Source: an uncultured Clostridia bacterium (GTDB lineage: Bacteria > Bacillota > Clostridia > Saccharofermentanales > Saccharofermentanaceae). Taken from it: a DNA stretch of 21,214 bases. Location: contig CALEFT010000055.1 of the NCBI GenBank assembly GCA_937876985.1, positions 1 through 21,214 of the forward strand, given 5' to 3'. The notes beneath the pieces are model-generated. The model was not told the origin of the DNA. It was given only the letters and a program-made list of their open reading frames with translations, and did no database searches. Both the position numbers and the translations under genes were made by a program. Shown here piece by piece: positions 7,877 to 14,993 of this stretch. Each line of letters begins with the position of its first letter. Within the stretch, counting starts at the first letter, position 1.

Positions 7877-9421
7877 ATGACGAAGCAAACAAAGGACAAA
7901 AAGCATATAGTGAACGCTAACACTAACGCTAACACAAAAGCTAGTGCAATTAGCCCACAAGCTGCTACCTCAGCAAATAGAAGTAGCAGTAACATAAGTG
8001 CGTCAAATGCCACTACGCAAGTATCTAGTGATAGGCAAGCTCGTCCGAATCGTCCAGTAAGGCCAAAGAAGCTTCGTGATTATGTTTTTAATCCTGAATA
8101 TAGAACTAATATTCCGCTTATTCTTATGATGTTCATTTTTGTAGTATTCGGACTACTGATTCTTTATTCAGTATCTGCTCCAATTGGCTTTGTCAATTCC
8201 GACAAGGCAACATCCACATATTATGTATTTAGACAGCTAGCGTTCTCGGCGTTTGGAATAACTGTGGCATTGGTGCTCATGTTCGTTCCGATTGATTTGT
8301 TCCGTCATAAGAAATTTAGTACGATTATCGTCGTCGCTGGATATATTGTATGTTTCTTGCTTCTTATCATCGTTCGTTTCTTTGGTGTCGGTAGTGAGAC
8401 ACAAGGTGCCGGACGTTGGGTAGAGGTTGGTCCAATCACAATTCAGCCATCTGAGATTGTCAAGTTATATACGGTATACGCACTAGCTTGGTATCGTAAC
8501 TTTATCGAGGACTTGAAGGCAAAGGGCAAGCTCCAAGGCGAGGATGCGAAGTCTACATTCCTAAGACAATTGGGAATAGAATTCTTCGTACCAGTATTTG
8601 CTATTGTAATTCTTGCCGTACTAATTCTTATCCAGCCACACTTCTCGTGCTTTATTTTGCTAGCTATCGTTACATTTGTTTGTATTGCAACAAGCGGCAT
8701 TAAGCCACAGATTTTCCTTACAGGAGTGCTTATCATCTTGACTGCCATCGGACTTGTAGTTGGTACTATCTTCGCAATCCCACCAGTTCGCGAAAATGTT
8801 ATCACCAAGGTCCAAACAGACTATGCTCACGTATTTAAGCGTTTCGAGATTTACGCTCGTGAGCGTGGCGCCGAGACGGATTTGACAGAGGACGACACTC
8901 GTCAGGTTGATAGAGCCCTTAACGCTATCGGTACCGGTGACATGTTTGGTGTAGGCTTCGGCAATTCTCGTTCCAAATATTTTTACGTATCCGAGCCACA
9001 CAACGACTACATTTTCTCAATCTATATCGAAGAAACTGGCTTTGTCGGAGGCGTGACCTTGATTACTGCATACCTCGTGTTTTTCGCGCTTGGCATGCGT
9101 GAGGCCCTCCGTGCGAAAAGCACCTTCGCTAGAACAATAATAGTTGGATTTTCTGTGCTAATCACTATGCAGGCACTGATAAATATTGCCGTTACGCTGG
9201 TAGTCGTTCCGCCAACAGGAATCACTTTACCGTTCGTTAGCTACGGTGGTACTGCGCAGATTTTGCTGCTTACATGTTACGGCATGCTCTTGTCTGCAAC
9301 ACGAAGCGGTGTCAAGCATCCGCCACTTGTTAAAGAAGTGAAGTCGAACAAGGATGCTACGAAGGATGCAGATGGTATCGTAGAGGACATCCTAAATGGT
9401 CAGAATGGAGGTGCTTTCTAA
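7877..9421 (+). CDS. ftsW: Septal peptidoglycan glycosyltransferase FtsW (SEDS)
   Basis: This is a 514-residue polytopic SEDS protein that polymerises lipid II at the septum with a cognate class B PBP. Family signatures are GAGRWVEVGPITIQPSEIVKL, in one of the large extracytoplasmic and loop regions, then GVGFGNSRSKYFYVSEPHND containing the probable catalytic D377, and PPTGITLPFVSYGGT near the C-terminus. About ten hydrophobic segments follow a soluble N-terminus of about 80 residues. That N-terminus is rich in Asn, Ala, Ser and Thr and is longer than usual. The ATG at 7877 is the first in-frame start, but it lacks a clear ribosome site. A GTG at 7910 is possible but not better supported. SpoVE is the sporulation paralogue; the dcw location and lack of sporulation genes favour FtsW. 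Its stop codon overlaps the murG ATG by one base. Confidence 0.92.
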   Translation: MTKQTKDKKHIVNANTNANTKASAISPQAATSANRSSSNISASNATTQVSSDRQARPNRPVRPKKLRDYVFNPEYRTNIPLILMMFIFVVFGLLILYSVSAPIGFVNSDKATSTYYVFRQLAFSAFGITVALVLMFVPIDLFRHKKFSTIIVVAGYIVCFLLLIIVRFFGVGSETQGAGRWVEVGPITIQPSEIVKLYTVYALAWYRNFIEDLKAKGKLQGEDAKSTFLRQLGIEFFVPVFAIVILAVLILIQPHFSCFILLAIVTFVCIATSGIKPQIFLTGVLIILTAIGLVVGTIFAIPPVRENVITKVQTDYAHVFKRFEIYARERGAETDLTEDDTRQVDRALNAIGTGDMFGVGFGNSRSKYFYVSEPHNDYIFSIYIEETGFVGGVTLITAYLVFFALGMREALRAKSTFARTIIVGFSVLITMQALINIAVTLVVVPPTGITLPFVSYGGTAQILLLTCYGMLLSATRSGVKHPPLVKEVKSNKDATKDADGIVEDILNGQNGGAF

Positions 9422-10539
9422 TGGCACGATTTATCGTTACTGGTGGTGGCACATCTGGTCACATTAATCCAGCAATTACTATTGCAGATGCACTTACTCA
9501 ATACTACAAGGAAAAGGGAGAGCCTTGTGAGATTATTTTTACTGGCAGAGCAAATGGACTTGAAGGTGACCTCGTTCCGAAGGCTGGCTACAAGTTTCAT
9601 TCAATCGAGGCAATGCCATTTCCAATGAAGCCAAGCATTCGTCTAATCAAGGCGATTTTGGCACTTCGCCGTGGTCGTAAGGCTTGCGCTAAGCTAATTA
9701 ATGAATTTAATCCTGATGCAGTAATCGGCACAGGTGGATATGTATGCGCCCCGCTTCTGCTCGAGGCAAAAAAACGTAAGGTGAAGGTAATGCTTCACGA
9801 ATCTAATGCTTTTCCAGGTAGAGCAAATAAGCTTCTTGGAAAGAAGGCAGACCTTGTCATGGTTGGATTTGAATCCGTGAAGGACGTCTTTTCTAGTGCG
9901 CGTAGGATTGTAGTTACAGGAAATCCAATCAGAAGCACAATGCTTAATGTAGATTACGTTACATCTCGTAAGAACTTAGGGCTAGCTGATGGTGAGAAGC
10001 TGATTTTCGCGATGGGCGGAAGCTTAGGCTCGAAAACTATCAATGACTACATTTTGCAGATTGCAAGAGACGAGCGCTTTTCTGATGTGAAGTTCGTGCT
10101 AGCGATGGGCAAGCAGCAGTCTAGCAGTGTGGACATAAGTAACGTGCCAGCAAACGTGGAGATAAAGGAATACATCTATAATCCACAAGACTACTTGTGC
10201 GCAGCAGATATCTGCATCACTCGTGCAGGAGCAGTTACTTGTGCCGAAATCGCAGCAGTTGGCTCATGCAGCATCCTCGTGCCATATCCATATGCAGCGC
10301 ACGACCACCAGACCTTCAATGCACGCGCTTTCGTAGATGTGGATGGCGCAAAGCTAGTTGCTGATAGCGATGTAGCCAAGGGCGCACTCACAAAAGTTTT
10401 GCTAGAACTAATAAACGACGACAAAAAGCGCAGCGAGATGCGCCAGAACGCAAGGAAACTTGCTGTCTACGACACAAATGATAGAATAATTAACGCAATA
10501 GTCGACACACTAGAAGGCAAGGCAGGAGATAGTAAATGA
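9421..10539 (+). CDS. murG: Lipid II synthase MurG (GlcNAc transferase)
   Basis: MurG transfers GlcNAc from UDP-GlcNAc to lipid I on the inner face of the membrane, making lipid II. The 372-residue protein is a GT-B fold glycosyltransferase of normal length. Visible motifs are the N-terminal glycine loop GGGTSGH (8-14), GTGGYVCAPLLLEAK, HESNAFPGRANK, VTGNPIR, the second glycine loop MGGSLGSKTIND, and the donor-site region CITRAGAVTCAEIAA followed by HDHQTFNAR. GGAGGT lies 8 nt before the ATG. The TAATG junction with ftsW and the ATGA junction with ftsQ suggest translational coupling. Its substrate lipid I requires MraY, which is not encoded in this window. Confidence 0.96.
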   Translation: MARFIVTGGGTSGHINPAITIADALTQYYKEKGEPCEIIFTGRANGLEGDLVPKAGYKFHSIEAMPFPMKPSIRLIKAILALRRGRKACAKLINEFNPDAVIGTGGYVCAPLLLEAKKRKVKVMLHESNAFPGRANKLLGKKADLVMVGFESVKDVFSSARRIVVTGNPIRSTMLNVDYVTSRKNLGLADGEKLIFAMGGSLGSKTINDYILQIARDERFSDVKFVLAMGKQQSSSVDISNVPANVEIKEYIYNPQDYLCAADICITRAGAVTCAEIAAVGSCSILVPYPYAAHDHQTFNARAFVDVDGAKLVADSDVAKGALTKVLLELINDDKKRSEMRQNARKLAVYDTNDRIINAIVDTLEGKAGDSK

Positions 10540-11729
10540 ACGATGAAGAATTGCGTAAGCTTCTAGGCCAAGAGTCTTCAGAAAACGAAGACCAGCCTAA
10601 CAAAGAGACTTCCAAAGAAGATTCTACTGAGTCCTCTCTAGTTTCTGATACGCAAAATTCTGAGTCGCAGCCTTCCAAGCCAGCAGATGCTTCTAAGCCA
10701 AAGTCGAAGCAATCGAAGCCGCAGCCGCAGTCAAAAACAGATTTGCAGACCAAAGCTAATCCAAAAGAAAAAGAGAAGGCGAAAGTAACTCCAATCGCAC
10801 CAGCTTCATCTTCTACGCCCCCTACGAAAAGCGAGAAGAAACCAACAATCAGCAAAATTCCTTCATTCATAATGAGTGACGAAGATAGCGACGTGCCACT
10901 TAAGGATCGCGTGTTCTTGAAGGACTTCCCGTTAACCTTCAAGCAGACGATTTTGTGCCTAGCGGTCATCGCGCTTCTAATCGGCATATGGTCTTTTTTC
11001 TGCATGCCATTTTTCCGAATTAAAACTATAAATATCGAGGGCAATATTGTTCTTAGCGACGAATACATTCTCGAAAGAGCAGGAATAAAATACGATGAGC
11101 ATCTGTTTGCTAATGTAAGCGGAGACCTTTTCGATATATTAAGTCTCGACTACGGAAACTTGGAGGACGAGCTTGAAGCTAGCACGCCATACATCAAGAA
11201 CATCGAGATTTCAGTTAGCTTCCCATCGACAATCAACATCGAGGTGACTGAGCGCAACAAGGTCGCATATATCCGCATGCCAGACGGCTACGCAGCAATC
11301 GACGAAGAGGGCATCGTAATCGAGCTAATGACTCTAGACGACAGTGTTGAGGGCCACGCCGTAATCACAGGCCTTGACATCACATATGCGCGCCTTCTCG
11401 AACCAATCGGCATCGAAAATAGCAAGCAATACCAAAAAGCTATCATCATTCTCGGTGCAATTCTTGCTTCCGATATAAACGGAGAACAATCCGACTACAA
11501 TATGTTTGACAATGTGCAGGAACTTCGAATGCTTCCAAGCGGAGAAATCTTCCTCACAATCGTTTTGCCAAACAATTCAACCTTGCTAGTCAAGATGGAT
11601 TCCATAGAGACTATCAATGAAGACATGACATGGCTTCGTTTTGCAATTCTCGAAGGCTTCATTGCTGTCCTTCCAGACGGATCACTTGACTTAACAGGTG
11701 AGGAGTATATTTATCGCCCATATAATTGA
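10536..11729 (+). CDS. ftsQ: Division protein FtsQ/DivIB
   Basis: This 397-residue bitopic protein has the DivIB layout. A long hydrophilic cytoplasmic region (1 to about 130) is rich in Ser, Lys, Pro and Gln. One membrane segment follows (about 136-158), then a POTRA domain that opens with IKTINIEGNIVLSDEYI (about 163-179) and a beta-type domain. It binds FtsL and DivIC and scaffolds the septal synthase. Its ATG overlaps the murG stop codon (ATGA), and AGGAG lies upstream. The disordered N-terminus is longer than in E. coli FtsQ, as is common in Firmicutes. It is the last gene of the dcw run before a 460-nt gap. No convincing terminator follows it, so some read-through towards ftsZ is possible. 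Confidence 0.9.
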   Translation: MNDEELRKLLGQESSENEDQPNKETSKEDSTESSLVSDTQNSESQPSKPADASKPKSKQSKPQPQSKTDLQTKANPKEKEKAKVTPIAPASSSTPPTKSEKKPTISKIPSFIMSDEDSDVPLKDRVFLKDFPLTFKQTILCLAVIALLIGIWSFFCMPFFRIKTINIEGNIVLSDEYILERAGIKYDEHLFANVSGDLFDILSLDYGNLEDELEASTPYIKNIEISVSFPSTINIEVTERNKVAYIRMPDGYAAIDEEGIVIELMTLDDSVEGHAVITGLDITYARLLEPIGIENSKQYQKAIIILGAILASDINGEQSDYNMFDNVQELRMLPSGEIFLTIVLPNNSTLLVKMDSIETINEDMTWLRFAILEGFIAVLPDGSLDLTGEEYIYRPYN

Positions 11730-11828
11730 TTTGAATTCAGTTTTTCACGGTGAGTTTTAACGAATACGACTAAAAATAAATAATTTGTTCTTTGTGTTTT
11801 TGTGGGACAAACTGGCAATGCCACATGT

Positions 11829-11876
11829 TTGGCTTTGGTAGACAAACCGGTTGATAAAAAGCCAATATTTTCTACC
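11829..11876 (+). other. Possible RNA pseudoknot or switching hairpin
   Basis: TTGGCTTT (11829-11836) is fully complementary to AAAGCCAA (11858-11865). GGTAGA (11837-11842), in the loop of that hairpin, is fully complementary to TCTACC (11871-11876). The two stems cross, so they form either an H-type pseudoknot or two competing hairpins. The self-complementary AACCGGTT sits in the remaining loop. The first linker has no bases and the last has only five, which makes a full pseudoknot sterically tight. Further small pairings lie around it: TGGC/GCCA at about 11813-11822, and GACA/TGTC and CCGAAAGG at about 11918-11936. No known riboswitch consensus fits. Confidence 0.4.
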
Positions 11877-11967
11877 GTTTCTTTTACCAGAGGAGCAAGC
11901 AACGATGAAATGTAATGACACATCTGTCCGAAAGGGGTCGTAGTTTAGGCAAATATGAGGCAACGAA

Positions 11968-11995
11968 TTGTCACATTTGTAAAGAGTGATACAAT
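11968..11995 (+). promoter_or_regulatory. Probable ftsZ promoter P1
   Basis: TTGTCA (11968-11973) and TACAAT (11990-11995) are separated by 16 nt. Transcription would start near 12002, giving a leader of about 190 nt before ftsZ. The match is close to the housekeeping consensus. Confidence 0.6.
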
Positions 11996-12071
11996 AATTA
12001 AAGAGAGAAAATTGCTTTCAAATGCTATATTTTGGCGGTTTTAACCTTTTTGGAAAATCTGCTTAACATAG

Positions 12072-12099
12072 TTGAAACATTTGGGAGAAATTGTATTAT
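12072..12099 (+). promoter_or_regulatory. Probable ftsZ promoter P2
   Basis: TTGAAA (12072-12077) and TATTAT (12094-12099) are 16 nt apart. The start would be near 12106, about 85 nt before ftsZ. A further isolated TACAAT at 12120-12125 lacks a good -35 element. Multiple ftsZ promoters are common in bacteria. Confidence 0.5.
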
Positions 12100-12189
12100 T
12101 CATAGCAATATAGTTAGGTTACAATCTAAATTGTTTAAGACTATGTATGTGTGACTAGACTTATATATTGATGATGGAGGAATTAAGTT

Positions 12190-13587
12190 ATGTCAGAGAA
12201 TAAGCGTAATTACATTCTTGAAGATGAGCCATTTGCAACGATTAAGGTAATCGGTGTTGGTGGCGGTGGCTGTAATGCTATCGACAGAATGATTAATAAT
12301 GAAGTACAGGGAATTGATTTCATTAGTGTTAATACAGATAATCAGGCACTTGCTAGATCTTCTGCAGATGTAAGAATTCAGATTGGTGAGAAGGTAGCAA
12401 GAGGTCTCGGATGCGGTGCTGATCCTAGTGTTGGTGAGAAGGCAGCAGAAGAGTCCAGAGATGAAATCGCTGAAGCAATTAAGAATACAGACATGCTTTT
12501 CATTACAGCAGGCATGGGTGGCGGTACTGGTACAGGTGCTGCTCCAGTTGTAGCACAGATTGCTCAGGAGCTTGGAATTCTTACTGTAGCAGTTGTAACT
12601 AGACCATTCACATTCGAAGGACCTAGAAGAGCAGCTAATGCAGAGCGCGGAATTAGAGAGCTTGAGAAGTATGTTGACTCTTTGATTATTGTTGCTAACG
12701 ATAAGCTACTTGAGGTTGTTGAAGATGACACATCTATCGAGGATGCATTCAATATGGCAGACCAGATTTTGAAGTTTGGTGTTGCTGGTATTTCTGACCT
12801 CGTAGCAATTCCAGGTCTTATCAACCTTGACCTTGCAGACGTTCGTAGAATCATGACAAAGGCAGGTATTTGCCACATGGGTATCGGTCGTGCTTCTGGT
12901 GAGGGCAGAGCAGCTAAGGCTGTTGAGCAGGCAATCAATTCTCCACTTCTTGATACAACAATCGATGGAGCTAACGGCGTAATCGTTAACTTCACTGGTG
13001 GACGTAACATGAAGCTTCAGGAGATTCAGCAGGCTGCTAGCGTTGTTAAGGAGTCCGTATCTAATGATGCAGATATCATCGTTGGTGCTGTAATCGATGC
13101 TTCTCTCGAGGATGAGATCATGATTACTGTTATTGCTTCTGGCTTCGAGGGTTCTATCAATGCTTCTGCAGGACATAGACCAAATACAACAAGCCTTTCT
13201 AGAAATAACCCAAGACTTGTTTCTGAGCCAAGAAATACAAGAACAGTTGAGACTAATGTTCAATCTGAGACACAGTCAAATGCTGGTTTCCGTTTTGGTG
13301 ATGAGTCAACTAATGTTGTAAGTGAAGCTCCTAAGGCTGCTGAGCCAGCTCCACAGGCACCTGTTGCTCCAGCACCACAGGCTCCAGTTTCTAAGCCACA
13401 GCAGGCTCCATATCCACCACAGCCACAGGTTGCTCCATATCGTCCAAGTCAGGCAGCTCCAGCAGGTGCTCCACAGGGCGTACAGCAGGGTGGAAGACCA
13501 CAGCCAACAGTTGCACCTCAGCCAGCAGATGCTGCTCCAAAGACATCTAAGCCATGGTTCATGTTTGGTAAGGAATCTGACCAGTAA
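12190..13587 (+). CDS. ftsZ: Cell division GTPase FtsZ
   Basis: FtsZ is the tubulin homologue that forms the division ring. The 465-residue protein has the nucleotide loop GVGGGGCNA (22-30), the tubulin signature GGGTGTG (110-116), TRPFTFEGPRR and the T7 loop NLDLADVRRIM (212-222). Catalytic aspartates lie at 214 and 217. The usual phenylalanine of NXDFADV is leucine here. After the globular part (to about 320) comes a linker of about 130 residues rich in Pro, Ala and Gln. The chain ends SKPWFMFGKESDQ, which lacks the usual D-I-P-X-F-L peptide that docks FtsA, SepF and other partners. GGAGG lies 9 nt before the ATG. It has its own promoters and a downstream terminator, so it can be expressed apart from the upstream operon. 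Confidence 0.98.
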   Translation: MSENKRNYILEDEPFATIKVIGVGGGGCNAIDRMINNEVQGIDFISVNTDNQALARSSADVRIQIGEKVARGLGCGADPSVGEKAAEESRDEIAEAIKNTDMLFITAGMGGGTGTGAAPVVAQIAQELGILTVAVVTRPFTFEGPRRAANAERGIRELEKYVDSLIIVANDKLLEVVEDDTSIEDAFNMADQILKFGVAGISDLVAIPGLINLDLADVRRIMTKAGICHMGIGRASGEGRAAKAVEQAINSPLLDTTIDGANGVIVNFTGGRNMKLQEIQQAASVVKESVSNDADIIVGAVIDASLEDEIMITVIASGFEGSINASAGHRPNTTSLSRNNPRLVSEPRNTRTVETNVQSETQSNAGFRFGDESTNVVSEAPKAAEPAPQAPVAPAPQAPVSKPQQAPYPPQPQVAPYRPSQAAPAGAPQGVQQGGRPQPTVAPQPADAAPKTSKPWFMFGKESDQ

Positions 13588-13608
13588 TTTTTAACATGTA
13601 ATAACATT

Positions 13609-13644
13609 GGGCCGGCTATGTTTATTCATATGTCGGCCCTTTTT
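13609..13644 (+). terminator. Intrinsic terminator after ftsZ
   Basis: GGGCCGGCTATG (13609-13620) pairs with CATATGTCGGCCC (13627-13639) with one G-T pair and one bulged T, around a six-base loop. Five T residues follow at 13640-13644. The nrdR ATG is only 21 nt further on. Confidence 0.88.
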
Positions 13645-13665
13645 GACTAGAAGGATGGTAATTAA

Positions 13666-14124
13666 ATGAAGTGTCCAAATTGCGGAAGCTATCAAGATAA
13701 AGTTGTCGATACTAGAACTCAGGACGACGAGAGCATTGTAAAGAGACGTCGTGAGTGTCTTAGTTGTGGACATCGTTATAGCACGAGTGAGAAGATTGAC
13801 GACCTAAAGCTAATGGTTGTGAAGAAGGATGGCTCGAAGGAACCTTTTGACTCTCAGAAAATCCTAGGAGGTCTTTATGCTGCCGCATCGAAAAGACCTA
13901 TTAGCAACGCTATGCTCATGCAGCTAGTCGGTGAAGTAGAAAGACTTGCTAGATCAAGTCGCCATTATGAGATTTCTACAAGTAAGATTGGTGAAGTGCT
14001 TATGGCTAGACTTAAAGAATTAGATAAGGTTGCTTATGTTCGATTTGCGTCTGTATATAGAGATTTTACAGACGTAGAGTCTTTTACTGATGAGATTGAT
14101 AAGATTCGTGATACTAAGCAATAA
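13666..14124 (+). CDS. nrdR: Ribonucleotide reductase repressor NrdR
   Basis: NrdR senses ATP and dATP and represses ribonucleotide reductase operons by binding paired NrdR boxes. The 152-residue protein is of normal length. It has an N-terminal zinc ribbon with C3, C6, C31 and C34, the family start MKCPNCGS, the basic run KRRREC and a C-terminal ATP-cone domain (about 49-139). AAGGATGG precedes the ATG. It sits directly after the ftsZ terminator with no room for a clear promoter, so it may depend on read-through. In sporulating Clostridia spoIIGA, sigE and sigG usually lie between ftsZ and this region; they are absent here. No reductase gene is in the window. Confidence 0.96.
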   Translation: MKCPNCGSYQDKVVDTRTQDDESIVKRRRECLSCGHRYSTSEKIDDLKLMVVKKDGSKEPFDSQKILGGLYAAASKRPISNAMLMQLVGEVERLARSSRHYEISTSKIGEVLMARLKELDKVAYVRFASVYRDFTDVESFTDEIDKIRDTKQ

Positions 14125-14215
14125 GTATTTTCGATAATTCTTTTTGGAAGAGAAATATTGTTCAGAGTTTTTTGTCTATTTCCTTGCATAATGATTGGAA
14201 AATTTCTTAAAAATA

Positions 14216-14245
14216 TGTACAAAAAATAAATTAATAGGATATAAT
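14216..14245 (+). promoter_or_regulatory. Promoter of the two-component operon
   Basis: A perfect TATAAT lies at 14240-14245. An 18-nt spacer separates it from TGTACA (14216-14221), a 4 of 6 match to the -35 consensus. Transcription would start near 14252. This rules out the ATG at 14244, which lies inside the -10 element, and supports the regulator start at 14280. Confidence 0.6.
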
Positions 14246-14279
14246 GTTAATATCTTTACGAAGAAGGGCGATTTCAGAT

Positions 14280-14993
14280 ATGAAGAAGGTTTTGATAATT
14301 GACGATGAGGCTAATATTATTGAGCTTTTGCAGAAGTATTTCGAGAGAGAAGGATATGCAGTAATATCTTGTATGCAGGGTGATAAGGCACTTGGAACAT
14401 TTGCAGTTTCTTGTCCAGATTTGATTATTCTTGATGTAATGCTTCCTGGTATGGATGGTAAGGAGATTTGTCGTGAGATTCGTAAGAAGTCCGATGTACC
14501 TATCATTATGCTAACAGCAAGAACAGAAACTCTTGATAGAATTCTTGGTCTTGAGCTTGGTGCTGACGATTATATCTGTAAGCCATTTGAGCCAAATGAG
14601 GTTATTGCTCGTGCGAAGGCTGTTATGAGAAGAATTGAGAAGAGTTCCACATCTAGTGCTAAGGCTCCAACAGTTGATACTTCAGTAGAAGTTATTTCTT
14701 ACCCAGGCTTCGTTATTGATAAGGCTAAGTATGTAGTAGTAATTGATGATAACGAGATTTATCTTCCACCTAAGGAGCTTGAGCTTTTGTTCTTCCTAGC
14801 ATCTAATCCAAACAGAGTATTTACAAGAGAACAGCTTCTAGAGAATGTTTGGGGCTATGATTTCTACGGAGAGTCAAGAACAGTAGATGTTCATATTAAG
14901 AGAATTAGAGAGAAGATTGAGACTCCTAATCACAATACTAATTGGAACATTAGAACAGTATGGAGTGTAGGTTATAAGTTTGAGACACGATAA
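14280..14993 (+). CDS. OmpR/PhoB-family response regulator
   Basis: This is a 237-residue DNA-binding response regulator. The receiver domain has the acidic pocket D8-D9-E10, the phosphoacceptor D52 in LDVMLPG, T79 and K101 in CKPFEP. The winged-helix output domain (about 140-237) has the family signatures LPPKELELLFFLA, RVFTREQLLENVWGYDF, SRTVDVHIKRIREKI and TVWSVGYKFE. The ATG at 14280 gives the standard MKKVLIIDDE start, with GAAGGG upstream. An in-frame ATG at 14244 lies inside the promoter. The gene overlaps the histidine kinase gene by 14 nt, so the two form a pair. The stimulus and target genes cannot be read from the sequence. PhoP/PhoR or VicR-like roles are possible, but I would not assign one. 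Confidence 0.93.
   Translation: MKKVLIIDDEANIIELLQKYFEREGYAVISCMQGDKALGTFAVSCPDLIILDVMLPGMDGKEICREIRKKSDVPIIMLTARTETLDRILGLELGADDYICKPFEPNEVIARAKAVMRRIEKSSTSSAKAPTVDTSVEVISYPGFVIDKAKYVVVIDDNEIYLPPKELELLFFLASNPNRVFTREQLLENVWGYDFYGESRTVDVHIKRIREKIETPNHNTNWNIRTVWSVGYKFETR

Larger units (their letters stand above)
11730..12189 (+). other. 460-nt intergenic region ahead of ftsZ
   Basis: No credible gene lies here. Frames on the minus strand between 11711 and 11963 are short and lack a family match that I recognise. The first half (about 11800-11945) holds dense complementary segments, listed separately. The second half holds two promoter matches (11968-11995 and 12072-12099) and the ftsZ ribosome site GGAGG at 12176-12180, nine bases before the ATG. 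In most Firmicutes ftsA sits at this position. Confidence 0.7.

Noticed and set aside
10490..11068. Long 192-codon minus-strand frame within ftsQ
   Set aside because: It is antisense to the low-complexity N-terminus of ftsQ, whose Ser/Lys/Pro codons keep the opposite frame open. The product has no recognisable domain.
11829..11876. Resemblance to a c-di-GMP-I (GEMM) riboswitch (AAACC...AAAAGCC)
   Set aside because: The hairpin between the two conserved strands and the GACGCAAAGCC core are missing, so the resemblance is superficial.
11711..11963. Minus-strand frames of 68-70 codons in the gap before ftsZ
   Set aside because: They overlap each other in different frames, lack a good ribosome site, match no family I recognise, and lie over the complementary segments that better explain the region.
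14125..14215. Search for an nrdR terminator
   Set aside because: Only short AT-rich pairings such as TTTCC/GGAAA are present, with nothing convincing.
14244..14279. Upstream ATG extension of the response regulator
   Set aside because: The ATG lies inside a perfect TATAAT element, and receiver domains normally start at MKKVLIIDDE.
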